From Fluviicoccus keumensis (lineage in GTDB: Bacteria > Pseudomonadota > Gammaproteobacteria > Pseudomonadales > Moraxellaceae): a stretch of 64,000 nucleotides of DNA. The stretch spans positions 305,163 through 369,162 of the forward strand of contig NZ_SHKX01000011.1 of NCBI RefSeq assembly GCF_004217445.1, in the 5' to 3' direction. The notes under the pieces were generated by a model. It did no database searches, was not told the DNA's origin, and saw nothing but the letters and a program-made list of their open reading frames with translations. Made by a program: the position numbers and the translations under genes. How positions within the stretch are numbered: position 1 is the first letter of the stretch; each line of letters begins with the position of its first letter. This document shows positions 16,407 to 24,542 of this stretch, piece by piece.

Positions 16407-17069
16407 ATGACGCAAGATCAACTCAAACGCGCGGTCGCCGAGGCGGCGCTGGCCTATGTCGAGAAGGGCGATGTCCTGGGTATCGGCACCGGCTCCACCG
16501 CCAACTTTTTCATCGACGCGCTGGAACCGATCAAGCACCACATTCCCGGCGCGGTCGCCAGTTCCAAAGCTACCGCCGACCGTCTGCGCAAGATCGGCAT
16601 CGAGGTCATGGAGCTGAATGATGTCGACGACATCGGCGTCTATGTCGATGGCGCGGACGAGATCAACCGGCACATGCACATGATCAAGGGCGGCGGCGGC
16701 GCGCTGACCCGCGAGAAGATCGTGGCGGCTGTGGCGAAGAAGTTCATCTGCATCGCCGACGGCAGCAAGTTGGTCGACGTGCTGGGCGCGTTCCCGCTGC
16801 CGGTGGAAGTGATCCCGATGGCGCGTTCCTACGTGGCCCGCGAACTGGTGAAGCTGGGCGGCAGCCCGGTCTACCGTCAGGGTTTCGTCACCGACAACGG
16901 CAATGTCATCCTGGACACCTACGGTCTCAGCATCGTCAATCCGCCGGAGCTGGAAGGCATCCTCAACCAGATTACCGGCGTCGTCACCAACGGCCTGTTC
17001 GCGCGCCGCCCGGCGGATGTGCTGCTGCTTGGCACCGCCGACGGCGTCAAGACCTTCACCGCCGTTTAA
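16407..17069 (+). CDS. rpiA: Ribose-5-phosphate isomerase A
   Basis: A 220-residue protein of normal length. Signatures are LGIGTGSTANFFIDAL (substrate loop), ASSKATADRL, VDGADEI and KGGGGALTREKIVA, which carries the catalytic acid. It interconverts ribose 5-phosphate and ribulose 5-phosphate in the pentose phosphate pathway. It ends 4 bp before the stop of convergent trxC. Confidence 0.96.
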   Translation: MTQDQLKRAVAEAALAYVEKGDVLGIGTGSTANFFIDALEPIKHHIPGAVASSKATADRLRKIGIEVMELNDVDDIGVYVDGADEINRHMHMIKGGGGALTREKIVAAVAKKFICIADGSKLVDVLGAFPLPVEVIPMARSYVARELVKLGGSPVYRQGFVTDNGNVILDTYGLSIVNPPELEGILNQITGVVTNGLFARRPADVLLLGTADGVKTFTAV

Positions 17070-17073
17070 TGCC

Positions 17074-17505
17074 TCAGCGCTTCACCCGCAACCAGGACTG
17101 CAATTGTCCGGCGTTCATCGCGCCGGACACGCGGTCAATCTCCTGTCCTCCCCGGAACAGCGCCAGCGTCGGAATGCTGCGGATGTTGTAGCGTTGCGCC
17201 AGATCGGGCGCGTCTTCGGTACTGACCTTGGCGAACAGCACCTGTCCGTTCATCTCGCGTGCGGCGGTGGCGAAGTGCGGGGCCATCATCTTGCATGGGC
17301 CGCACCAACTGGCCCAGAAATCCACCACCACGGGCAGGTCGTTACGACTGATGAAGCGGTCAAACGTGGCGGAATCCAGATCGACCGGCGCGCCGGTCAG
17401 CAACGGTTGATGGCATTTGCCGCAGGACGGCGCTTGTTGCAGCCGTTCGGCGGGAACACGGTTGATCGCGGCGCAGTGCGGGCAGACCAGATGCAGGTCA
17501 GACAT
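17074..17505 (-). CDS. trxC: Thioredoxin 2 (zinc-containing TrxC)
   Basis: A 143-residue protein. An N-terminal zinc ribbon (Cys8, Cys11, Cys28, Cys31) precedes a thioredoxin domain with WCGPC (Cys68, Cys71) and the cis-proline segment SIPTLALF. It reduces protein disulfides in the cytoplasm. In E. coli the gene is under OxyR; I cannot recognise an OxyR site here. It is 73 bp from radA on the same strand. Confidence 0.94.
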   Translation of the reverse strand: MSDLHLVCPHCAAINRVPAERLQQAPSCGKCHQPLLTGAPVDLDSATFDRFISRNDLPVVVDFWASWCGPCKMMAPHFATAAREMNGQVLFAKVSTEDAPDLAQRYNIRSIPTLALFRGGQEIDRVSGAMNAGQLQSWLRVKR

Positions 17506-17578
17506 GAGGGGGCTCCCGGTAAATGACGGTGGTTCTCCCTGTTATGGGTATGACCGCCGCCAAATACAAGGGGGAGTA

Positions 17579-18934
17579 TCACAAGGCTTCCAGCGCCTCG
17601 TGCAGGCGGCCGACGCCGACCACCTCCATGCCCTCGATCGGGCCGCGCGGCACATTGCCCTTGGGGACGATGGCGCGCTTGAAGCCATGCTTGGCGGCCT
17701 CGCGCAGGCGCTCCTGACCGTTCGGCACCGGCCGGATTTCCCCGGACAGTCCGACCTCGCCGAACACCGCCAGATCCGGCGGCAGCGCTTGGCCGCGCAG
17801 GCTGGAATACACCGCCATCAGCACCGCCAGGTCGGAGCCGGTTTCCAGCACCTTTACGCCGCCGACGACATTGACGAATACATCCTGCCCGACGGTGGGA
17901 ATGCCGCCGTGGCGGTGCAGGATCGCCAGCAACATCGACAGCCGGTTCTGGTCCAGGCCGACCGCGACGCGGCGGGGATTGCCAAAAGCGTCATCCACCA
18001 GCGCCTGCACTTCCACCAGTAACGGCCGGGTGCCCTCGCGGCTGATCATGACGATGGAGCCGGGAATCGGTTCCTCGTAGCGTGACAGGAAAATGGCGGA
18101 GGGATTGGCGACCTCGCGCAGGCCGCGATCGGTCATCGCGAAAACGCCGAGCTCATTGACCGCACCGAAGCGGTTCTTGACCGCGCGGATCATGCGGAAA
18201 CGGGAATCGGATTCGCCTTCGAAATAGAGCACGCAATCGACCATGTGCTCCAGCACGCGCGGCCCCGCCAGCGCGCCTTCCTTGGTGACATGGCCGACAA
18301 GGAAGAGGGCGGTGCCGGTTTGCTTGGCGTAGCGGGTCAGGATGGCGGCCGACTCCCGGATTTGCGACACGCCGCCCGGCGCGGACTGGATGGCTTCGGT
18401 ATAGAGGGTCTGGATCGAGTCGATCACCGCGACGGCGGGGCGCTCCTGCCGCAGCGTGGCGGCGATGGTTTCCACGCAGGTTTCGGCCATGATCCGCAGC
18501 TTGTCGCAAGGCAGTTCAAGCCGCTTGGCGCGCATCGCCACCTGGCCCAGCGATTCTTCGCCGGTAACGTAGAGCGCGCGCTGGCTCTGCGCCAGCCAGG
18601 TCAGGGTCTGCAAGAGGATGGTGGACTTGCCGATGCCGGGATCGCCGCCGATCAACACCACCGAGCCTTCCACCAGCCCGCCGCCCAGTACCCGGTCCAG
18701 TTCGCTCAGGCCGGTAGGGGTGCGGTTTTCCGAGTTGACGCTGACTTCGTCCAGCACGGTGACTTGCGCAGCCTGACCGGCGTAGCCGCTGCTGGCCTTC
18801 ATGCGTGGTGTTGTCGTGTCAGGACGGCTTTCCTGCAAGGTGTTCCAGGCTCCGCAATCACCGCATTGCCCGGCCCATTTCGGGAACTGCGCGCCACAGG
18901 ACTGACAACTGTAAACAGATTTGATTTTGCTCAT
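17579..18934 (-). CDS. radA: DNA repair protein RadA
   Basis: A 451-residue protein. It has a C4 zinc finger (Cys10, Cys13, Cys24, Cys27), Walker A GDPGIGKS (97-104), the RadA-specific KNRFG motif (253-257) and a C-terminal Lon-protease-like domain without the catalytic Ser. It drives branch migration during recombinational repair together with RecA. Its start faces the plus-strand lipoprotein gene across ~100 bp. Confidence 0.95.
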   Translation of the reverse strand: MSKIKSVYSCQSCGAQFPKWAGQCGDCGAWNTLQESRPDTTTPRMKASSGYAGQAAQVTVLDEVSVNSENRTPTGLSELDRVLGGGLVEGSVVLIGGDPGIGKSTILLQTLTWLAQSQRALYVTGEESLGQVAMRAKRLELPCDKLRIMAETCVETIAATLRQERPAVAVIDSIQTLYTEAIQSAPGGVSQIRESAAILTRYAKQTGTALFLVGHVTKEGALAGPRVLEHMVDCVLYFEGESDSRFRMIRAVKNRFGAVNELGVFAMTDRGLREVANPSAIFLSRYEEPIPGSIVMISREGTRPLLVEVQALVDDAFGNPRRVAVGLDQNRLSMLLAILHRHGGIPTVGQDVFVNVVGGVKVLETGSDLAVLMAVYSSLRGQALPPDLAVFGEVGLSGEIRPVPNGQERLREAAKHGFKRAIVPKGNVPRGPIEGMEVVGVGRLHEALEAL

Positions 18935-19032
18935 GGCCTTGAAACAAGCGAGAATCGGAGGATGCCAAGCTTAAGCGCATTCTCGATTAGAGCAAAGAAC
19001 TGGACGACATGGATTGTCGCAAGGGGGAATAT

Positions 19033-19728
19033 TTGTCGAACATCATGATACGTCACTGCACTCGCGCCACTGTTGTCCTGATCCTGGGTGCTGCAGTGCT
19101 GCAGTTTCAGGGGTGCGGGGGCAAACCTCAATCAGAGCCAACAGCCGTGCAAACCCCGGCAGAGCCTGTCCGCACGCCGCCGCCACCGCCTCCTTTGTCG
19201 GAGGGCGACCAGCTGGCCAAGCAATTGCGCGAGAGCGATCCCCAGCGGCGTGTTGCCGCCGCCAATCGTTTGGGTGAAATGGCGGAAGCCGGGCAGTTAG
19301 CGGATGGCCCGCTACAGCAATTGATCAACACCTATGAAATGGAAGATTCGCCAGACGTCGTGGATGCCGTCACCCTGGCCTTGGGCAAGTCCTGTCATCC
19401 GGCCGCACTGGATATTCTGGTGCGCAGCTTGAACCGCGACGTGCTCCGTATCAGCGGCCTGACGCTTTCCATTCTGGGCGCCAATGGGGACTTTAAAACC
19501 ATGGGAATATTGGATGCTCTGCGCAAACGCCTGGAGGAGGACTCCAGACCCGAAGCCCAGCTACGACTGAAAGAGGTCAATTCCGCGATCAAGCAGATCC
19601 AGTTAAGGGCGGGGCGTCGGGTGGAGTGCGAATCCTCGCCGGAGGCGGGCGGAACCGACCAGCCCCCTCAAAATGCGAGCCCCGCCGAAGCGGGGCCGGG
19701 GTCCGTCAAAACGGACGTCGGGCGGTAA
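19033..19728 (+). CDS. HEAT-repeat-like lipoprotein, function unknown
   Basis: A roughly 231-residue exported protein. TTG 19033 is the likely start because AGGGGG stands 5 bases upstream; ATG 19045 is possible but has no good ribosome site. A hydrophobic segment ends in FQGC followed by Gly-Gly, a plausible lipobox, then a Pro-rich linker with six consecutive prolines. Residues about 65-190 form helical HEAT-like repeats (AANRLGEMA, VTLALGKSCHPAALDIL). Repeats of this kind usually bind proteins. The last ~35 residues are of low complexity and are encoded by DNA that forms three hairpins; the stop codon lies in the loop of the third. I infer that the original C-terminus may be shorter. Confidence 0.6.
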   Translation: MSNIMIRHCTRATVVLILGAAVLQFQGCGGKPQSEPTAVQTPAEPVRTPPPPPPLSEGDQLAKQLRESDPQRRVAAANRLGEMAEAGQLADGPLQQLINTYEMEDSPDVVDAVTLALGKSCHPAALDILVRSLNRDVLRISGLTLSILGANGDFKTMGILDALRKRLEEDSRPEAQLRLKEVNSAIKQIQLRAGRRVECESSPEAGGTDQPPQNASPAEAGPGSVKTDVGR

Positions 19729-19733
19729 CGCCC
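19679..19733 (-). ncRNA. Three tandem tetraloop hairpins, candidate small RNA 3' end or alr terminator
   Basis: Three perfect stems with 4-base loops stand within 55 bases: 19679-19696 (7 bp), 19701-19716 (6 bp) and 19720-19733 (5 bp). On the minus strand the loops read TTCG, TTTG and TTAC. The 7-bp stem then has the very stable C(UUCG)G loop, so minus is the favoured RNA strand. The element lies 130 bp downstream of minus-strand alr and overlaps the end of the plus-strand lipoprotein frame. It could be an alr 3' end or a separate RNA; I cannot identify a known RNA family. Confidence 0.35.
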
Positions 19734-19862
19734 TTTGCGTGAAGCCAGTCGACTCTGTTGAAACGCTTGCGTGTTTTAACGTTGACTCCTCCAAGGCCCA
19801 AACCACACTGTTTACTATAGTCGCCGTATCCGGTCGCGCCATGCCATTCGTCGGAACGGAGC

Positions 19863-20936
19863 CTATTGCCAGATTCGGGATACACGGCTGGTCAGGCGGC
19901 AGAACAGCTCATAGCTGATGGTTCCGGCATGACGCGCCACTTCATCCGCTGACAAGCCTGTGCCCCAAAGCACGGCGCTGTCGCCGGGTTGTACGTTGTC
20001 GTCGCCAATGTCGACGGTAATCATGTCCATGCTGACCCGGCCCACCAGCGGGTAGCGCTTGCCGTTGATCAGAACCGGCGTGCCTGAGGGCGCATGCCGG
20101 GGATAGCCGTCGCCATAGCCGATGGCGACGACGGCGATGCGTGTGTCTTCAGCCGGAGCCCAGGTAGCGCTGTAGCCGACCGGCTCCCCGGCGCGAATGT
20201 CACGCACGGCAATCACGCGGGAAACCAGCGTCATGACCGGCTTCAAGTCAAGCGACTCTGCAGACTCCTCCACAAAAGGCGAGGAACCATACAGCATGAT
20301 TCCAGGTCGCACCCATTGATGATGCGTTTCCGGCAGTCTCAACACCGCTGCGGAGTTAGCCAGACTCAGCGGTAAAGCGGGTAGGGCGGCCGCGAGTTGC
20401 TGCATGACGCGGAACTGCTGTTCGGTCTGTGGGGAGGCGGGATCATCCGCGGCGGCAAAATGGCTGCACACCACAATCCGGGCAACGGCGGGCATGGCTT
20501 CCAGTCTGTGATAGACGTCTGGTACTTCATCCGGACGAAACCCCAGACGGTGCATGCCGCTGTCCACCTTGAGCCAGGCGGTCAGGGGAAGTCCCTGCGG
20601 GTGCCGCGCCAGCATGTCAACCTGGGCATGCTGATGCACCATGACGTGCATGTTCTTGGCGCGGGCGGTCGCCAGTTCATAGTCGTTGAACACGCCTTCC
20701 ATCAGTACGATGGGAGTATCGATACCGGCATCGCGCAGCGCCAGCGCCTCTTCCAGGAAAGCAACGCCCAGCGCATCGACATGCGGGGCCAGGAATGCCG
20801 CCGTCGTAGTCGCACCATGCCCGTAGGCCTCGGCTTTGACCATGGCCAGCACCCGGGATTGCGGCGCCAGCGCCCGCACGCGGGCAACATTATGCAGCAG
20901 GGCTTCACGACTCAGCAGCAACGTGGCGTCACGCAT
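19863..20936 (-). CDS. alr: Alanine racemase
   Basis: A 357-residue fold-type III PLP enzyme. Lys34 in AMVKAEAYGHG carries PLP. The catalytic tyrosine is in VGYSATW, and SMDMITVD lies near the end. It makes D-alanine for peptidoglycan in the cytoplasm. It starts 2 bp after the dnaB stop, so the two are cotranscribed, as in Pseudomonas. Confidence 0.95.
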   Translation of the reverse strand: MRDATLLLSREALLHNVARVRALAPQSRVLAMVKAEAYGHGATTTAAFLAPHVDALGVAFLEEALALRDAGIDTPIVLMEGVFNDYELATARAKNMHVMVHQHAQVDMLARHPQGLPLTAWLKVDSGMHRLGFRPDEVPDVYHRLEAMPAVARIVVCSHFAAADDPASPQTEQQFRVMQQLAAALPALPLSLANSAAVLRLPETHHQWVRPGIMLYGSSPFVEESAESLDLKPVMTLVSRVIAVRDIRAGEPVGYSATWAPAEDTRIAVVAIGYGDGYPRHAPSGTPVLINGKRYPLVGRVSMDMITVDIGDDNVQPGDSAVLWGTGLSADEVARHAGTISYELFCRLTSRVSRIWQ

Positions 20937-20938
20937 GG

Positions 20939-22339
20939 TTATTCGTCATCCGCACGATAGTATTCCGGAGCAAGGTCCTTGAAACGGCTCAGGTGGCCGA
21001 CAAAGGCCAGTCGGGCGGTGCCGATGGGACCGTTACGTTGTTTGGCGATGATGATTTCGGCGGTGCCCTTGTCCTTGGAGTCGGTGTTGTAGACCTCGTC
21101 GCGGTAAATGAACATGATCAAGTCCGCGTCCTGTTCGATGGCGCCGGATTCCCGCAGGTCGGACATGACCGGCCGCTTGTTGGGACGCTGTTCCAGGTTC
21201 CGGCTCAACTGCGACAGGGCCACGACCGGGCATTGCAGTTCCTTGGCCAGCGCTTTCATGGAGCGTGAAATTTCGCCCACCTCGTTGACGCGGTTGTTTT
21301 CCATGCCGGGCACCCGCATCAGCTGCAGGTAGTCAACCATCACCAGGCCCATCTTGCCGCCGTGGTCGCGGGCAACGCGGCGGGCGCGGGCGCGGACTTC
21401 GTTCGGGGGCAGGGCTGCGCTGTCATCAATATACAATTTCTTGTCGCTGAGCTGGGTTACCGCCGAGGCCAGGCGAGGCCAGTCATCTTCTTCCAGCTTG
21501 CCCGAACGGACGCGGCTCTGATCAACCCCGCCGATGGATGAAAGCATACGCAGCAGCAGCTGCTCGGCGGGCATTTCCATGGAGAACACCACGGCGGGCA
21601 GGTCCGAATTGAAGATCACGCTTTCAACCAGATTCATGGCGAAAGTGGTTTTCCCCATACTGGGACGCGCTGCGACAATGATCAGATCGCTTTTCTGCAT
21701 GCCGAAGGTGCGATTGTCCAGATCGCTGAAACCGGTGGTGAGGCCGGTGATGGGTTCGGTGGAGTGATAAAGCTCGTCGATCTTTTCCAGCGTCTTGGCC
21801 AGCAGTGGCTTGATCAGCTGCGGTCCGCTCTTGGCATCGCGGTTCTTCTGTTGTTCGGCGATGGCGAAAATCTTGGTTTCAGCCTGATCCAGGATGGTTG
21901 CTGCTGATTGCCCTTTCGGCTGGTAGGCGACGTTGGCGATTTCGCCGCTGGTGGCGATCAGTTGGCGAAGCACGGAAAACTCGCGCACCCGTTCCGAATA
22001 GGCTTCGATATTGGCGGTGGTGGCTGGCGCATCCTTCAGGATTTGTCCCAGATAAGACTCGCCGCCGGCCTTTTCCAATAACTGCATGTCTTCCAGCCAC
22101 TTCATCACCAGGATGGCGTCGCAGGGCTGGTCGTTGTTGATCAGCGTGGCGATGGCGCGGAAGATAAGGCTGTGCCGGGGGGAGTAAAAATCCTTTTCGC
22201 TGACGATTTCCGTAACATTATCCCAAGCGCTGGGGTCGGCCATCAGACCGGACAGGATGGCCTGTTCCAGGGTCAGGCTGTGCGGCGGCACCTTCAGGCT
22301 GGTGACGACATCGGATTCAGCAGGCAACGATGGAGGCAT
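20939..22339 (-). CDS. dnaB: Replicative DNA helicase DnaB
   Basis: A 466-residue protein of usual length. The N-terminal helical domain (about 15-120) begins PPHSLTLEQAILSGLM. The RecA-like domain has RPSMGKT (225-231, Walker A), the VDYLQLM Walker B segment and ALSQLSRNLEQRP. It unwinds DNA at the fork as a hexamer. No intein or insertion interrupts it. Followed by alr. Confidence 0.96.
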   Translation of the reverse strand: MPPSLPAESDVVTSLKVPPHSLTLEQAILSGLMADPSAWDNVTEIVSEKDFYSPRHSLIFRAIATLINNDQPCDAILVMKWLEDMQLLEKAGGESYLGQILKDAPATTANIEAYSERVREFSVLRQLIATSGEIANVAYQPKGQSAATILDQAETKIFAIAEQQKNRDAKSGPQLIKPLLAKTLEKIDELYHSTEPITGLTTGFSDLDNRTFGMQKSDLIIVAARPSMGKTTFAMNLVESVIFNSDLPAVVFSMEMPAEQLLLRMLSSIGGVDQSRVRSGKLEEDDWPRLASAVTQLSDKKLYIDDSAALPPNEVRARARRVARDHGGKMGLVMVDYLQLMRVPGMENNRVNEVGEISRSMKALAKELQCPVVALSQLSRNLEQRPNKRPVMSDLRESGAIEQDADLIMFIYRDEVYNTDSKDKGTAEIIIAKQRNGPIGTARLAFVGHLSRFKDLAPEYYRADDE

Positions 22340-22434
22340 GGCATACCGGCAGTCAATAAGGCAAAAAGAACAAGCCGCTCACCGTCACGGTGGAAAACTG
22401 TGCCGGGTGAAGTCGGTAGGGGGAGTCGGCGAGT

Positions 22435-22463
22435 ATTATTCCCGCTTGGCGCGGTTCACACAA
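22435..22463 (-). promoter_or_regulatory. Candidate promoter of dnaB-alr
   Basis: On the minus strand, -35 TTGTGT (22458-22463) and -10 AATAAT (22435-22440) have 17 bp spacing. The start would fall about 90 bases before the dnaB ATG. The -35 is a weak match. Confidence 0.35.
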
Positions 22464-22504
22464 GCAATCGAATGTGTTGTGAAGGTGGCCATTGTCCCAG
22501 AATG

Positions 22505-22541
22505 AAAAAAGGCGTCGAACCGGAGGCTCGACGCCTTTTTT
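22505..22541 (-). terminator. Rho-independent terminator of the rpsF-rpsR-rplI operon
   Basis: The stem GGCGTCGA / TCGACGCC sits between A6 and T6 runs, 19 bases past the rplI stop. It is symmetrical and may work in both directions. Confidence 0.9.
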
Positions 22542-22559
22542 CGCAGCGGTTGCGCGAGA

Positions 22560-23006
22560 TTACTCGGCGACCACCGTGACGCTGACTTCGGCGTTCACAT
22601 CGCTGTGCAGGTGCAGGGCGACAGTGTATTCACCGGTGTTGCGAATGGCGCCGTTCGGCAGGCGCACTTCGCTCTTGTCAACGGTGACACCGGCAGCGGT
22701 AATCGCTTCGGCGATGTCACGGGTGCCCACGGAACCGAACAGCTTGCCTTCATCGCCGGACTTGGCGGCGATGACGACAGCAATTTCGGCCAGCTGGGCG
22801 GCGCGAGCCTGGGCGGCTGCCAGGGTTTCGGCTTCCTGACGCTCCAGTTCGGCGCGGCGGGCGTCGAAGGCGGCGATGTTGGCTTCAGTTGCCGGCACAG
22901 CCTTGCCCTTCGGGATCAGGAAGTTGCGGCCGTAGCCGGGCTTCACGCTGACGCGGGCTCCGAGGGAACCCAGGTTCTTGACCTTCTCAAGAAGAATAAC
23001 GTCCAT
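22560..23006 (-). CDS. rplI: 50S ribosomal protein L9
   Basis: A 148-residue protein. It begins MDVILLEKVKNLGSLG and has the signature GYGRNFLIPKGKA, followed by a long connecting helix (about 45-75) and a C-terminal RNA-binding domain. L9 binds 23S rRNA near the L1 stalk and helps frame maintenance. It is the third gene of rpsF-rpsR-rplI, 12 bp after rpsR. Confidence 0.97.
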   Translation of the reverse strand: MDVILLEKVKNLGSLGARVSVKPGYGRNFLIPKGKAVPATEANIAAFDARRAELERQEAETLAAAQARAAQLAEIAVVIAAKSGDEGKLFGSVGTRDIAEAITAAGVTVDKSEVRLPNGAIRNTGEYTVALHLHSDVNAEVSVTVVAE

Positions 23007-23018
23007 CTCTCACACCCC

Positions 23019-23246
23019 TTACTGATGGTTGTCGGTGTACGGGAGCAGGGCCAGGTAGCGGGCCTGCTTGATGGCAAGGGCCAGCTGGCGCTGATAACGG
23101 GCCTTGGTGCCGGTAATGCGGCTGGGCACGATCTTGCCGTTTTCAGTGACGTACTGCTTGAGGGTTTCGGTGTCTTTGTAGTCGATATAATCAACTTTTT
23201 CCGCAGTGAAGCGGCAGAACTTGCGACGACGGTAAAAACGCGCCAT
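23019..23246 (-). CDS. rpsR: 30S ribosomal protein S18
   Basis: A 75-residue protein with the typical core RKFCRFTAEKVDYIDYKD and ITGTKARYQRQLALAIKQAR. S18 pairs with S6 on the platform of the 30S subunit. It directly follows rpsF with 17 bp between; no priB gene intervenes. Confidence 0.97.
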   Translation of the reverse strand: MARFYRRRKFCRFTAEKVDYIDYKDTETLKQYVTENGKIVPSRITGTKARYQRQLALAIKQARYLALLPYTDNHQ

Positions 23247-23263
23247 GACGATTCTCCTGGAGA

Positions 23264-23647
23264 TTAGCCTTCGCTGTCAGAGGACAGGGATTCTTCGCTG
23301 CGGGCAGCCTTGCGGGCGCGCTTTTCTTCGGCGCTCTTGGCCAGCAGGGACTCTTCGGTAATGGCCTTGTCGCGACGGATGATGATGTTACGGATAACAG
23401 CATCGTTGTAGCGGAAGGCTTCGCCGAGTTCATCAACGATCTTCTGGTCGCACTCGATGTTCAGCAGAACATAGTGGGCCTTGTGGACCTTGTTGATGGG
23501 ATAGGCGAGTTGGCGACGGCCCCAATCTTCCAGGCGGTGAATCTGGCCGCCGGATTCTTTCACCGTGTTGGTGTAACGCTCCACCATGGCGGAGACTTGC
23601 TCGCTTTGGTCCGGGTGGACCAGCAGCACGATTTCGTAATGACGCAT
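23264..23647 (-). CDS. rpsF: 30S ribosomal protein S6
   Basis: A 127-residue protein starting MRHYEIVLLVHPDQSEQV, with WGRRQLAYPINK in the middle. The C-terminal tail is acidic and Ser-rich (SEESLSSDSEG), a site where E. coli S6 receives extra glutamates from RimK. First gene of the operon. Confidence 0.97.
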   Translation of the reverse strand: MRHYEIVLLVHPDQSEQVSAMVERYTNTVKESGGQIHRLEDWGRRQLAYPINKVHKAHYVLLNIECDQKIVDELGEAFRYNDAVIRNIIIRRDKAITEESLLAKSAEEKRARKAARSEESLSSDSEG

Positions 23648-23745
23648 GACAGCTCCTTACGGGTTAACAGCCCAGGCAAATGCAAGGGCAAGGAGTAGTG
23701 GCCGTTCCCGCGGGAATGGCCGACGATCCCCGTCGTTAGGACAGG
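23648..23745 (-). promoter_or_regulatory. rpsF leader, possible S6:S18 autoregulatory structure
   Basis: The leader holds a near-perfect 22-bp palindrome (23700-23721, one mismatch) and, just before the ribosome site, a small GGG...CCC stem followed by CCG and AAGGAG. Many bacteria carry an S6:S18-binding leader with an exposed CCG next to a hairpin before rpsF. The match is suggestive only. Confidence 0.35.
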
Positions 23746-23753
23746 GGTCGCGC

Positions 23754-23782
23754 ATTCTACGCCATCAGGTCTGTAACAGCAA
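23754..23782 (-). promoter_or_regulatory. Sigma-70-type promoter of the rpsF operon
   Basis: On the minus strand, -35 TTGCTG (23777-23782) and -10 TAGAAT (23754-23759) are spaced by exactly 17 bp. A GC-rich discriminator follows, as for ribosomal promoters. The leader would be about 100 bases. Confidence 0.6.
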
Positions 23783-23794
23783 TTGAAACCGTAT

Positions 23795-24469
23795 TTAAAT
23801 CCAGCCGCGCTCGGCAAGTGAAGTAATGTCGCCGTCGCCAACGACCAAGTGATCCAGCACCCGAACATCCACCAGCGCCAGTGCGGATTTGAGCCGTTCG
23901 GTGATCTGGCGGTCGGCGACCGAGGGTTCGGCATGGCCGGACGGATGATTGTGCGCGAAAATGACGGCGGCGGCGTGCAGGGCGATGGCGCGCTTGACGA
24001 CTTCGCGGGGGTGAACTGCGCAGCTGTCCAGCGTGCCCTGAAATAACTCTTCGAATGACAGCAGGCGGTTCTGGGTATCCAGGAACAGGGCGGCAAACAC
24101 TTCATGACGCTGATGCCGCAACCGGGACCGCAAAAAGCTGCGCACCATGCCGGGGCTGGTCAGCAAGTCGCCGGCGGTCAGGGTTTGCTCCAGATGGCGT
24201 CGTCCAAGTTCCAGCGAGGCGATCAGCAGGGCGTATTTGGCCGGTCCGATGCCTTCCTGCGCCATCACGCTGGCGGCATCGGACTCCAGCAGGTTGCGAA
24301 GCGAGCCGAACCGCCCGATCAGGTCGCGGCCGATATCCACGGCGGTCTTGCGGGTGGTGCCGGTGCGCAGGAAAACCGCCAGCAATTCGGCGTCAGAGAG
24401 AAAGTGCGGGCCGCGGTGCAGCAGTTTTTCCCGCGGACGTTCGTCCGCCGGCCAGTCAGTAATCGACAT
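23795..24469 (-). CDS. radC: RadC/UPF0758 JAB-domain protein
   Basis: A ~224-residue protein. An N-terminal helix-hairpin-helix region (AQEGIGPAKYALL) is followed by a JAB/MPN metalloprotease-like domain with the motif HNHPSGHAEPSVAD (His-x-His ... Ser ... Asp). The start at 24469, with AAGGA upstream, gives MSITDWPADERPREKLL, the usual N-terminus; the frame's longer extension overlaps coaBC. The biochemical role is unsettled despite the name. It is divergent from coaBC. Confidence 0.9.
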   Translation of the reverse strand: MSITDWPADERPREKLLHRGPHFLSDAELLAVFLRTGTTRKTAVDIGRDLIGRFGSLRNLLESDAASVMAQEGIGPAKYALLIASLELGRRHLEQTLTAGDLLTSPGMVRSFLRSRLRHQRHEVFAALFLDTQNRLLSFEELFQGTLDSCAVHPREVVKRAIALHAAAVIFAHNHPSGHAEPSVADRQITERLKSALALVDVRVLDHLVVGDGDITSLAERGWI

Positions 24470-24542
24470 CATCAAATCCTTTTGGTAAATCCTGTCAGAT
24501 GGTATCTTTGGCGTTTGGGTTTTTCCGGCCGCCTTGATCCAA

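Noticed and set aside
19603..19842. 79-codon minus-strand frame over the three hairpins
   Set aside because: No ribosome site, Arg/Gly/Pro-rich translation, and the DNA is better explained by RNA structure.
19734..19862. 6S RNA or tmRNA in the alr downstream region
   Set aside because: No tag-peptide frame or tRNA-like ends for tmRNA, and no long central-bubble hairpin for 6S RNA.
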